A stretch of DNA of 64,000 nt, from the NCBI RefSeq assembly GCF_001658025.2, contig NZ_CP014007.2:1302001-1366000 (forward strand). Direction: 5' to 3'. Source of the DNA: Kosakonia oryzae. GTDB taxonomy: Bacteria; Pseudomonadota; Gammaproteobacteria; Enterobacterales; Enterobacteriaceae. A program made the position numbers and the translations under genes. The notes beneath the pieces are model-generated. The model was not told the DNA's origin. It did no database searches and worked only from the letters and a program-made list of their open reading frames with translations. Shown piece after piece: positions 22,430-29,682 of the stretch; within the stretch, counting starts at the first letter, position 1, and every line of letters begins with the position of its first letter.

Positions 22430-23278
22430 ATGAGTGATAACAAAATGAGTGTTCAGGATGTGATCGAGCGTATTGCTGCGTCCTATTCTGTCTCCAGCCA
22501 GAAGGCGCTCGCCGAAGCGCTGGACGTCCCGGCGAACAATATCAGTAGCTGGATCCAGCGCGACAGCGTGCCCTATAAGGCAGTGGTCAAATGCGCGCTG
22601 GATACCGGCGCAGATTTGCACTGGCTGGTAAACGGTGAATTTGCAAATGCAAAATTAGCGGATAAGCCGTTGCCGAAAGGCAAGGCGCTGTACGATGAGA
22701 TTTTATCGACCGGCGGGCGTCCGGTGCTGCGTCGCATCCTTGATGCGTATGGTTTCCAGATGCAAAAAGATCTCGGCGACCTGCTCGATATCTCCTCCGG
22801 GACCATCAGCACCTGGGTGCGGCGCGAGTTTTTTCCCGGCGATGTGGTGGTGACTTGCGCGCTGGATACCGGCGTCTCGCTGAACTGGCTGGCGACCGGG
22901 AAAGGCGAAATGTACCCGGCCCCGGCTCCTGTGGCGTCAAATGATGCTGTGCTGAGCATTCCAAAATTCCGTCTGGAATCCGGCGAGCTGAAAGAAGCGG
23001 GCGTCTGGGCGCTGGATCGCAGCCTTGCGCCGTCATCGACGGAAGGGCTGAATTTTATCGAGGGGCTGAATGCGGCCTGGCTGGTGGATACCTCGGCGCA
23101 GAAAATTGGTAACGGGCGCTGGTTTATCAGTATCGACGATGCGCTGGATGTGTTTGATGTGGTGCGTCTGCCGGGCGGCAAAGTACGCCTGACGAATAAC
23201 GCGGTTGATTTTGAATGCGGCGTGGCAGAGATTGCGCCGTTCGGCGTGGTGGTTTTCACGCTGGAAAAACATGTGTAA
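22430..23278 (+). CDS. cI: 186-type CI repressor with two HTH domains
   Basis: Lysogeny repressor of the phage_CI_repr family. From the ATG at 22430 it has 282 residues. Two similar DNA-binding domains lie in tandem: about 8-70 (ASYSVSSQKALAEALDVPAN; CALDTGADLHWLVNGE) and about 97-160 (DAYGFQMQKDLGDLLDISSG; CALDTGVSLNWLATGKGE). The C-terminal domain (about 175-282) resembles the 186 CI oligomerisation domain; no Ser/Lys self-cleavage pattern was recognised, so SOS induction should need an antirepressor. 186 CI has a single HTH (192 residues). Other starts (22415, 22445) are in frame. int follows after 6 bp, as in 186. Confidence 0.88.
   Translation: MSDNKMSVQDVIERIAASYSVSSQKALAEALDVPANNISSWIQRDSVPYKAVVKCALDTGADLHWLVNGEFANAKLADKPLPKGKALYDEILSTGGRPVLRRILDAYGFQMQKDLGDLLDISSGTISTWVRREFFPGDVVVTCALDTGVSLNWLATGKGEMYPAPAPVASNDAVLSIPKFRLESGELKEAGVWALDRSLAPSSTEGLNFIEGLNAAWLVDTSAQKIGNGRWFISIDDALDVFDVVRLPGGKVRLTNNAVDFECGVAEIAPFGVVVFTLEKHV
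22641..22652. promoter_or_regulatory. CI-type operator inside cI, FR-like
   Basis: TTGCAAATGCAA, the same 12 bases as the site in the ogr promoter (3694-3705), about 255 bp to the right of the pR operator and within the cI coding sequence (codons for F-A-N-A-K). Confidence 0.5.
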
Positions 23279-23284
23279 GCGGCA

Positions 23285-24334
23285 ATGACGGTCAGCAAAC
23301 AGAAAAACGGCAAGTGGCTGTGCGAACTCTATCCGCAGGGGCGGGAAGGGCGGCGCATTCGTCGGCAGTTTAATACCAAAGGCGAGGCCGAAGCGTTTGA
23401 ATCCTGGACGAAACAGGAGGCGCAGGAGAAGCCGTGGCTGGGCGAGAAAGAGGATCGCCGACGTTTAAGCGAGCTGATTGCACTGTGGTTTAAGCTGCAT
23501 GGCCAGTCGCTGGCGGCGGGTAAGTCGCGGATGGCAAAGCTGGAGATTGTCTGTCGCGGGCTGGGTGATCCGGTTGCCTCACGCCTCACCGCTAAAGCCT
23601 GGGCGCACTATCGCGACCAGCGTCTGAGCGGCGAAATCGATAACGGTTACACGCCGGACAAAGCAAAGTGGAAGGTGAAACCGGTCACGGTCAACCGCGA
23701 GCAGCAATATCTGAGCGCGGTGTTTAACGAACTGCGGCGGCTGGGGGAGTGGTCGCTGCCGAACCCGATTGAAAATGTGCGCATTTTTCGCGAAAAAGAG
23801 CGGGAAATGACGTGGCTGACGCAGCCGCAAATCATCACCCTGCTGGCGGCCTGCGAGCGCTACGGGCATGCCGATTTAACGCGGGTGGTGAAAATTTGCC
23901 TCGCCACCGGCGCGCGCTGGCGCGAGGCGGAAAACCTCAATCGCGCGCAGCTTGTGGCGAATAAAATCACCTTTATCAAAACCAAAGGCGGGCGCAACCG
24001 GACGGTGCCGATCCCGCCGTGGCTTTTTGACGAGCTGTCGCCGCTGCAAGGGCAGATGTTCCAGCCGTGCTATGGGGAATTCAGCAAAATGCTGGCGACC
24101 ACCGATATCGCGCTGGCCGAAGGGCAGAAAACCCATGTTCTGCGCCACACTTTTGCTGCGCACTTCATGACCAATGGCGGCAATATTCTCGTGCTGCAAC
24201 GCATTCTTGGCCATGCCAATATTCGTGAAACCATGCGCTACGCGCACTTTGCGCCGGATCATCTTGAAGAGGCGGTGATGCTCAACCCGCTGTCGCAACT
24301 TAATGGCGGCAAAATGGCGGCGGATGTTGCATAA
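23285..24334 (+). CDS. int: Tyrosine-recombinase integrase
   Basis: P2/186-type integrase, 349 residues. Catalytic residues are visible: R211 (LATGARWREAENL), H284-x-x-R287 (HVLRHTF), H310 (ILGHANI) and nucleophile Y319 (RETMRYAHFAP). N-terminal arm-binding domain about 1-60, core-binding domain about 61-165. It begins 6 bp after cI, implying a cI-int operon. The 19-bp att-like core lies within codons 340-346, so the last residues are encoded across the crossover site. The ORF looks intact. Confidence 0.95.
   Translation: MTVSKQKNGKWLCELYPQGREGRRIRRQFNTKGEAEAFESWTKQEAQEKPWLGEKEDRRRLSELIALWFKLHGQSLAAGKSRMAKLEIVCRGLGDPVASRLTAKAWAHYRDQRLSGEIDNGYTPDKAKWKVKPVTVNREQQYLSAVFNELRRLGEWSLPNPIENVRIFREKEREMTWLTQPQIITLLAACERYGHADLTRVVKICLATGARWREAENLNRAQLVANKITFIKTKGGRNRTVPIPPWLFDELSPLQGQMFQPCYGEFSKMLATTDIALAEGQKTHVLRHTFAAHFMTNGGNILVLQRILGHANIRETMRYAHFAPDHLEEAVMLNPLSQLNGGKMAADVA
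24303..24321. repeat. Right att-like core repeat (within int 3' end)
   Basis: ATGGCGGCAAAATGGCGGC, one mismatch to 3377-3395. Its location at the end of int matches the attachment site of P2-like phages, which lies between int and ogr in the circular form. Confidence 0.65.
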
Positions 24335-24522
24335 CGCTGCAATTCGCTGCATGAAAAAGGGTTTTCTACGCTGATAAATAAGGGTAAATCGTTGAATGCG
24401 GCGAGTGGCAGAAAAAGCGGTTTAACTAACTTTTTTGCTGCGTTTACCTTTTCTTTTTCGAAATAATTTAACCTGCCGGTGATGATTAATTTACAATGCC
24501 GCCTCGATCGGGAGGAGATGCG
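24335..24522. other. Intergenic region right of the element
   Basis: 188 bp of AT-rich DNA with no ORF and no clear terminator after int. A plausible promoter for the following genes lies in the AT-rich tract before 24490, but no strong hexamer pair is evident. Confidence 0.4.
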
Positions 24523-24933
24523 GTGAAGAACGTTTTTCATCAATGGGCAGCCAAACGTTCAGCCACATGGCTGGCGCTGTTTGCGATCCTGCTGATCGTC
24601 GTCGCTCCGCTGATTTCCGTCTCCCTGCAACAAGATCCCATGAGTGCCATGCCGGGTATGCATCACGAGATGAGCATGCCGATGCATCATGAGATGTCAT
24701 CTCAACCGGAAACGCACCCGCAAACTTCCCTGCCTGTGGATCACGCTGAAGCCTGTGGCTACTGCGTCTTGCTGGCGCATGTGCCTGGCCTGATGCTGCT
24801 GGTTGCACTGCTGCTGATGGGGCGTGCATTGCGCATTCGCCTGAAGCCTGCTCGCCCGCTGGTCAGGCAGTGGCACTTCTTCCCCTGGCTCTACCCTGAC
24901 ACCCGCGCGCCGCCGCTTTTCTGCTTTTCCTGA
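24523..24933 (+). CDS. DUF2946-family membrane protein, Met/His-rich
   Basis: 136-residue protein from the GTG at 24523 (V-K-N-V-F-H-Q-W), with GGAGATGC upstream. One N-terminal membrane segment (WLALFAILLIVVAPLISVSL), then a Met/His-rich periplasmic loop (SAMPGMHHEMSMPMHHEMSS), a C-G-Y-C motif with nearby His (DHAEACGYCVLLAHVPG), and a second membrane segment (LMLLVALLLMG). DUF2946 proteins are often found beside metal transport or PepSY genes; the Met/His loop suggests Cu binding, which is inference. It lies 62 bp before the PepSY gene, probably in one operon. Confidence 0.8.
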   Translation: MKNVFHQWAAKRSATWLALFAILLIVVAPLISVSLQQDPMSAMPGMHHEMSMPMHHEMSSQPETHPQTSLPVDHAEACGYCVLLAHVPGLMLLVALLLMGRALRIRLKPARPLVRQWHFFPWLYPDTRAPPLFCFS

Positions 24934-24995
24934 CATCTATAAAAGGCCGTTTGCCTCTGCGTAACGGCACGCGCTGACTATTCCTGAGGAAAAGT

Positions 24996-26360
24996 ATGAC
25001 TTCCTGCACCCCGCGTGCGGCGTGGCTGAATTTGCTGCGACGCCTGCACTTTTATATTGGCCTGTTTGTCGGGCCTTTTATCTTCATTGCGGCCCTGAGC
25101 GGCACGCTGTATGTGGCGACGCCACAACTGGAAAATGCCCTCTACAGCGATGCGCTGTACGGTGTGTCCGCCGGTACTCGCCAACCGCTTGCTGAGCAGG
25201 TTGCTGTTGCTGAGCAGGTGACCGGCGGCCATCTGCGTCTGCAGGCTGTGCGGCCAGGCCTTGCCGACAACGCCACGACGCGCGTGATGTTTGCCGATCC
25301 GCAACTTGGCGTGTCGGAAAACCGCGCCATCTTTATCGATCCCGTGACGTTACAGATGAAGGGCGATATGACGGTGTACGGCACCAGCGGTATTTTGCCG
25401 CTGCGCCAGTGGATCGACTATTTTCACCGCTCGCTGTTGCTGGGCGATGCGGGCCGTCTTTACAGCGAGCTTGCCGCTTCATGGATGTGGGTGGCGGCGC
25501 TGGGCGGTATTGCACTGTGGTTTTTCACGCGCCCGAAACGGCGGATAAATAACCCGGTGCAAAATCATCGCCGCCTGCACGTGCTGCTTGGCTGGAGCCT
25601 GCTGGCCGGTATGCTGCTGTTTTCCGCCACCGGCCTGACGTGGTCGCAGTGGGCGGGCGGCAATGTCGATAGCCTGCGGGCGGCTTTCGGCTGGATGACG
25701 CCGCAGGTCAACACGCAGCTTGATGGCGCAGCGATGGCGGCCGATCCCCATGCGGAACATCATCTGCATCATGCGGGCATGAATATGCCGGAAATGGCGC
25801 TGGATTGGGTGCAATTCGATGATGTGTTGCAGGCTGCGCGGCGGGCTGGAATTGCTGCCAGCAAGCTGGAGATCCGCCCGCCGCGCAGCATGGATAAAGC
25901 GTGGACGGTGACAGAAATCGATCGCGGCTGGCCAACGCAAGTCGATGCGGTTGCGATTAATGGCAGTACGCTGGCGGTGGTTGATCGCACGCGGTTTACC
26001 GACTTCCCGCTGATGGCGAAACTGACGCGTTGGGGCGTCGATTTTCATATGGGTGTGCTGTTCGGCCTTGCGAACCAGTTATTACTGATCCTCTTTGGCG
26101 CTGCGCTGTGCGTGATGATCGTGGTTGGCTACCGCTTATGGTGGATTCACCGACCGGCAGGCGCTGCGGTGAATCCGGCGGCAACCTTGCTTTCTTGCTG
26201 GCTGAGTTTAAGCCGGGCAGGGCGCGTTAGCACACTGCTCATTGCGCTGCTGCTGGGGCTTATGTTACCGCTGATGGGCGGCAGTCTGCTGCTGTTTATA
26301 CTGATTGATGCACTGCGCTGGAAACGTGCCGTGCAGCGTTCAGCCGGCGCGCAGGCATAA
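24996..26360 (+). CDS. PepSY-associated membrane protein
   Basis: 454-residue inner-membrane protein of the PepSY-TM (PiuB-like) family. It has an N-terminal membrane helix (LHFYIGLFVGPFIFIAALSG, 14-33), a periplasmic PepSY domain, a pair of helices at about 165-180 and 198-215 (LGWSLLAGMLLFSATGLTW), a second periplasmic domain with a His/Met-rich stretch (DPHAEHHLHHAGMNMPEM), and C-terminal helices (LLILFGAALCVMIVVGYRLW). Relatives act as ferric-siderophore reductases or in metal uptake; the substrate here is unknown. Probably cotranscribed with the DUF2946 gene. Confidence 0.85.
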   Translation: MTSCTPRAAWLNLLRRLHFYIGLFVGPFIFIAALSGTLYVATPQLENALYSDALYGVSAGTRQPLAEQVAVAEQVTGGHLRLQAVRPGLADNATTRVMFADPQLGVSENRAIFIDPVTLQMKGDMTVYGTSGILPLRQWIDYFHRSLLLGDAGRLYSELAASWMWVAALGGIALWFFTRPKRRINNPVQNHRRLHVLLGWSLLAGMLLFSATGLTWSQWAGGNVDSLRAAFGWMTPQVNTQLDGAAMAADPHAEHHLHHAGMNMPEMALDWVQFDDVLQAARRAGIAASKLEIRPPRSMDKAWTVTEIDRGWPTQVDAVAINGSTLAVVDRTRFTDFPLMAKLTRWGVDFHMGVLFGLANQLLLILFGAALCVMIVVGYRLWWIHRPAGAAVNPAATLLSCWLSLSRAGRVSTLLIALLLGLMLPLMGGSLLLFILIDALRWKRAVQRSAGAQA

Positions 26361-26368
26361 GCAAAACG

Positions 26369-26482
26369 CGCTGAGTGTAAATATATAATTACACTCAGCG
26401 CCGCATTCAGGCGGAATAAATTGCTGGTGTAAAGAAATTGCTACGTTTTGTGGATTGAAATCTTTACCGTATGTGGTATGGT
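26369..26482 (+). promoter_or_regulatory. aroF promoter with TyrR boxes
   Basis: A TyrR-box-like TGTAAA-N6-ATTACA lies at 26376-26393, inside a perfect inverted repeat whose 12-bp arms (CGCTGAGTGTAA / TTACACTCAGCG) span 26369-26400. A second box, TGGATT-N6-TTTACC (26451-26468), overlaps the promoter TTGAAA (26455-26460), 16 bp, TATGGT (26477-26482). The second box has the look of the strong operator of E. coli aroF. A weak third candidate starts at 26428 (TGTAAAGAAATTGCTACG). Tyrosine-dependent repression by TyrR is expected. Confidence 0.7.
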
Positions 26483-26540
26483 TACGCCATCCTCTGCGGA
26501 GGAACCCCTATCGCAAAACGAGTCATACAGGATCGCCATC

Positions 26541-27611
26541 ATGCAAAAAGACGCGCTGAACAACGTACATATCACCGACGAACAGGTTTTGATCACCCCG
26601 GAACAATTGAAAGCGGCTTTCCCGCTGAGCATTGAGCAGGAAGCGCAAATCGCGCAGTCCCGCCAGACCATCTCCAACATCATTGCCGGAAAAGATCCGC
26701 GCCTGCTGGTGGTGTGTGGTCCTTGCTCGATTCACGATCCTGAAGCCGCGATTGAATATGCTCGTCGATTTAAAGCCCTTGCCGCAGAGGTCAGCGATAG
26801 CCTCTATCTGGTGATGCGCGTCTATTTTGAAAAACCCCGTACCACCGTTGGCTGGAAGGGGCTGATTAACGATCCGCACATGGATGGCTCGTTTGATGTG
26901 GAAGCCGGCCTGAAGATTGCGCGTCGTCTGCTGGTGGAACTGGTGAGTATGGGCCTGCCGCTGGCGACCGAAGCGCTGGATCCGAACAGCCCGCAGTTCC
27001 TCGGCGACTTGTTTAGCTGGTCGGCAATTGGTGCGCGCACCACCGAATCCCAGACGCACCGCGAAATGGCGTCCGGCCTGTCGATGCCGGTCGGTTTCAA
27101 AAACGGCACCGACGGCAGCCTGGCTACGGCAATCAATGCCATGCGCGCGGCGGCCATGCCGCACCGCTTTGTCGGCATCAACCAGGCCGGTCAGGTTTGC
27201 CTGCTGCAAACCCAGGGTAACCCGGATGGGCATGTGATCCTGCGCGGCGGCAAAGCGCCGAATTACAGCCCGGCGGATGTTGCGCAGTGTGAAAAAGAGA
27301 TGGAACAGGCGGGACTGAAACCGTCGCTGATGGTAGATTGCAGCCATGGTAATTCCAACAAAGATTACCGTCGCCAGCCTGCCGTTGCCGAATCTGTGGT
27401 GGCACAGATCAAAGATGGCAACCGTTCGATTACCGGTCTGATGATTGAAAGCAACATTCATGAAGGCAATCAATCTTCTGAGCAGCCGCGCAGCGCCATG
27501 AAGTACGGTGTTTCCGTGACGGATGCCTGCATTAGCTGGGAATCGACCGAAGCGCTGCTGCGTGAGATCGATAAAGATCTGCGCAATAGTCTGGCGGCGC
27601 GTTTCGCTTAA
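26541..27611 (+). CDS. aroF: Tyrosine-sensitive DAHP synthase
   Basis: First step of the shikimate pathway: phosphoenolpyruvate plus erythrose 4-phosphate to DAHP. The product is 356 residues from the ATG at 26541 (MQKDALNNVHITDEQVLITP); upstream in-frame codons (26448) are leader. Conserved segments include CGPCSIHDPEAA (about 61-72), RVYFEKPRTTVGWKGLINDP, GARTTESQTHRE and VDCSHGNSNKDY. Tyrosine feedback inhibition is known for AroF. It forms an operon with tyrA, 9 bp downstream, and is under TyrR-type sites. Confidence 0.98.
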   Translation: MQKDALNNVHITDEQVLITPEQLKAAFPLSIEQEAQIAQSRQTISNIIAGKDPRLLVVCGPCSIHDPEAAIEYARRFKALAAEVSDSLYLVMRVYFEKPRTTVGWKGLINDPHMDGSFDVEAGLKIARRLLVELVSMGLPLATEALDPNSPQFLGDLFSWSAIGARTTESQTHREMASGLSMPVGFKNGTDGSLATAINAMRAAAMPHRFVGINQAGQVCLLQTQGNPDGHVILRGGKAPNYSPADVAQCEKEMEQAGLKPSLMVDCSHGNSNKDYRRQPAVAESVVAQIKDGNRSITGLMIESNIHEGNQSSEQPRSAMKYGVSVTDACISWESTEALLREIDKDLRNSLAARFA

Positions 27612-27620
27612 GAGGTTGTT

Positions 27621-28742
27621 ATGGTTGCTGAATTGACCGCGCTGCGCGATCAAATTGATGAAGTGGATAAGGCGCTGCTGGGGTTGCTGGCGCGCCGTCT
27701 GGAGCTGGTGGCCGAAGTTGGTGAAGTAAAAAGCAAGTATGGCTTGCCGATCTACGTGCCGGAACGTGAAGCCACAATGCTGGCCTCCCGCCGCAAGGAG
27801 GCCGAACTGCTCGGCGTTCCGCCGGATCTGATTGAAGATGTACTGCGCCGCGTGATGCGCGAATCCTACTCCAGCGAAAATGACAAAGGTTTTAAAACCC
27901 TGTGTCCTGAAATGCGGCCGGTGGTGATTGTCGGCGGCGCGGGCCAGATGGGGCAGCTGTTTGCCAAAATGCTGACGCTGTCGGGTTATCAGGTGCGCAT
28001 TCTGGAAAAAGAAGACTGGGCGCAGGCGGGCGAACTGCTGGCCGACGCCGGTATGGTTATTGTCAGTGTGCCGATCCATGTGACCGAACAGGTGATAGGC
28101 CAACTGCCGCCGCTGCCGGATGACTGTATTCTGGTCGATCTGGCATCGGTGAAAAGCGGTCCGTTGCAGGCGATGTTGTCGGCGCACAAAGGCCCGGTGC
28201 TGGGTCTGCATCCGATGTTTGGGCCGGACAGCGGCAGCCTTGCTAAGCAGGTGGTGGTCTGGTGCGACGGACGTCAGCCTGAGGCTTATCAGTGGTTCCT
28301 TGAACAGATTCAGGTCTGGGGCGCGCGTTTGCATCGCATCAGCGCTGTCGAACACGACCAGAATATGGCGTTTATTCAGGCGCTGCGCCACTTCGCGACG
28401 TTCGCTTACGGGCTGCATCTGGCCGAAGAGAATGTGCAGCTTGAGCAGTTACTGGCGCTCTCATCGCCGATTTATCGTCTGGAGCTGGCAATGGTTGGGC
28501 GTCTGTTTGCCCAGGATCCGCAGCTTTACGCAGACATTATTATGTCGTCGTCGAACAATCTGGCGCTGATCAAGCGTTACTACCAGCGCTTTGGCGAAGC
28601 CATCGGTTTGCTGGAGCAGGGCGACAAACAGGCCTTTATCGACAGCTTCCGCAAAGTGGAGCACTGGTTTGGCGATTACGCTCAGCGTTTTCAGAACGAA
28701 AGCCGGGTATTGCTGCGCCAGGCGAACGATAGCCGCCAGTAA
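27621..28742 (+). CDS. tyrA: Chorismate mutase / prephenate dehydrogenase
   Basis: Bifunctional enzyme of tyrosine synthesis, 373 residues. The N-terminal mutase (about 1-90) has [20 protein letters not shown]; the dehydrogenase begins near 100 with the NAD-binding motif [18 protein letters not shown] and has HPMFGPDSG near 197-205. Same length as E. coli TyrA. Second gene of aroF-tyrA; a terminator follows at 28766. Confidence 0.98.
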   Translation: MVAELTALRDQIDEVDKALLGLLARRLELVAEVGEVKSKYGLPIYVPEREATMLASRRKEAELLGVPPDLIEDVLRRVMRESYSSENDKGFKTLCPEMRPVVIVGGAGQMGQLFAKMLTLSGYQVRILEKEDWAQAGELLADAGMVIVSVPIHVTEQVIGQLPPLPDDCILVDLASVKSGPLQAMLSAHKGPVLGLHPMFGPDSGSLAKQVVVWCDGRQPEAYQWFLEQIQVWGARLHRISAVEHDQNMAFIQALRHFATFAYGLHLAEENVQLEQLLALSSPIYRLELAMVGRLFAQDPQLYADIIMSSSNNLALIKRYYQRFGEAIGLLEQGDKQAFIDSFRKVEHWFGDYAQRFQNESRVLLRQANDSRQ

Positions 28743-28765
28743 CAGAAAAGCCGTTTATACTGAAA

Positions 28766-28795
28766 AGCCAGTGGTCACCGCTGGCTTTTTTTTAT
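28766..28795 (+). terminator. Terminator of aroF-tyrA
   Basis: AGCCAG and CTGGCT pair around a 9-base loop and are followed by eight T residues, 20 bp after the tyrA stop. The SMP-30 gene begins 15 bp later, so it probably relies on readthrough or on an unseen promoter. Confidence 0.85.
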
Positions 28796-28809
28796 TTAAG
28801 GGGCGTGCA

Positions 28810-29682
28810 ATGGCGGAGTTACAGAAGCTGTTTGATTACACCGGCCATCTGCCGGAATGCCCGACCTGGAGCGAAGCAGAACAGGCACTTTACTGGGCGG
28901 ATATTCTGGAAGGTGAAATTCATCGTTACCATCTGGCATCTGGCGAACATCAGGTGCTCTCCTTCCCGGAAGAGGTCGGCTGTTTTGCGCTGCGCGAGAA
29001 AGGTGGCTTTATCGTGGCAATGCGTAACGCCATTTGGCTGACGGATGCGCGCGGCCTGCTGCGACAGAAAGTGTGCGACAACCCATCGAACCCGCAACTG
29101 GCGCGCTTTAACGATGGCGGCACCGATCACTGGGGGCGCTTTTACGCCGGGACGTTCTGGGGGCCGGGCGATTACAATGGCGCTTTGTTGCTGCGCGTGG
29201 ATAACGATCTGACGCCGAAAGTGGTGCAGTGCGATATTCACGGTGCGAATGGTCTGGCGTTCAGCGAGGATCAGCAATGGATGTTTACCTCCGATACGCC
29301 CAACGGTGTGATTTATCGTACGCCGCTGGATGCGCAGGGTGAACCGGGGCGTCGGGAAGTGTTGCGCCGGTTTACTGCCGGAGAGGGGATCCCGGATGGC
29401 GCGGCGGTGGATGTGGAAGGCTGCTACTGGAGTGCGATGTTCGACGGCTGGCGCGTGGCACGCTTCTCACCGCAGGGAGAACAACTTGCGGAGTACCGTT
29501 TACCGGTACGTTGCCCGACGATGGTCTGCTTCGGCGGCGATGACATGAAAACGCTGTTTATCACCACCACGCGGGAAAATATGGAAGAGGAAGAGCTGGC
29601 GCGTTATCCGCTTTCTGGCGCTATCTTCACCCTGCCGGTGAGCGTGGCAGGGATGAAGAAACCGCTGTTCAGAGAGTGTTAA
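28810..29682 (+). CDS. SMP-30/gluconolactonase-family protein
   Basis: 290-residue six-bladed beta-propeller of the SMP-30/gluconolactonase/LRE family, metal-dependent sugar lactone hydrolases. Start at 28810 ([20 protein letters not shown]), preceded by AAGGGGCG. Family motifs: [17 protein letters not shown] (16-32), [34 protein letters not shown] and [18 protein letters not shown], including the expected metal ligands Glu, Asn and Asp. The substrate is unknown. It is absent between tyrA and pheA of E. coli. Its stop overlaps the pheA stop on the other strand (TTAA shared). Confidence 0.88.
   Translation: MAELQKLFDYTGHLPECPTWSEAEQALYWADILEGEIHRYHLASGEHQVLSFPEEVGCFALREKGGFIVAMRNAIWLTDARGLLRQKVCDNPSNPQLARFNDGGTDHWGRFYAGTFWGPGDYNGALLLRVDNDLTPKVVQCDIHGANGLAFSEDQQWMFTSDTPNGVIYRTPLDAQGEPGRREVLRRFTAGEGIPDGAAVDVEGCYWSAMFDGWRVARFSPQGEQLAEYRLPVRCPTMVCFGGDDMKTLFITTTRENMEEEELARYPLSGAIFTLPVSVAGMKKPLFREC

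Larger units (their letters stand above)
3377..24321. mobile_element. Headless P2/186-type element, probable R-type tailocin
   Basis: A 20.9 kb block flanked by a near-perfect 19-bp repeat. Read from the right: int, cI (plus strand), then on the minus strand cox, three small early genes, A, a LexA-controlled gene, X, holin, lysozyme, lysB, lysC, R, V, W, J, I, three fibre genes with two chaperones, FI, FII, E/E', T, U, D and ogr. This is P2 order. Portal Q, terminase P and M, scaffold O, capsid N, completion L and tail gene S are absent, and no cos site was recognised. All remaining tail ORFs look intact. A tail-only, lysis-competent and SOS-linked set fits a tailocin. A recently deleted defective prophage is the alternative, because int, cox and A are kept. 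Confidence 0.85.

Noticed and set aside
3377-24321. Type VI secretion or extracellular contractile injection system
   Set aside because: Gene content and order are P2 phage (FI, FII, E/E', T, U, D, ogr), with lysis genes and no TssJLM or effector and AAA+ genes.
3457-24334. Defence or cargo genes such as P2 old, tin or fun
   Set aside because: The usual cargo positions (beside ogr/D, between the tail operons and near A) contain only the genes listed. No extra ORF with a plausible product was found.
24523-26360. DUF2946 and PepSY genes as cargo of the element
   Set aside because: They lie outside the right core repeat (24303-24321), so they are treated as host genes, although the interval may be a general insertion hot spot.
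26523-28418. A 631-codon open frame antisense to aroF-tyrA
   Set aside because: It is the mirror of strongly conserved genes on the plus strand, rich in His, Gln and Arg as antisense frames of GC-rich genes are, with no recognisable domain.
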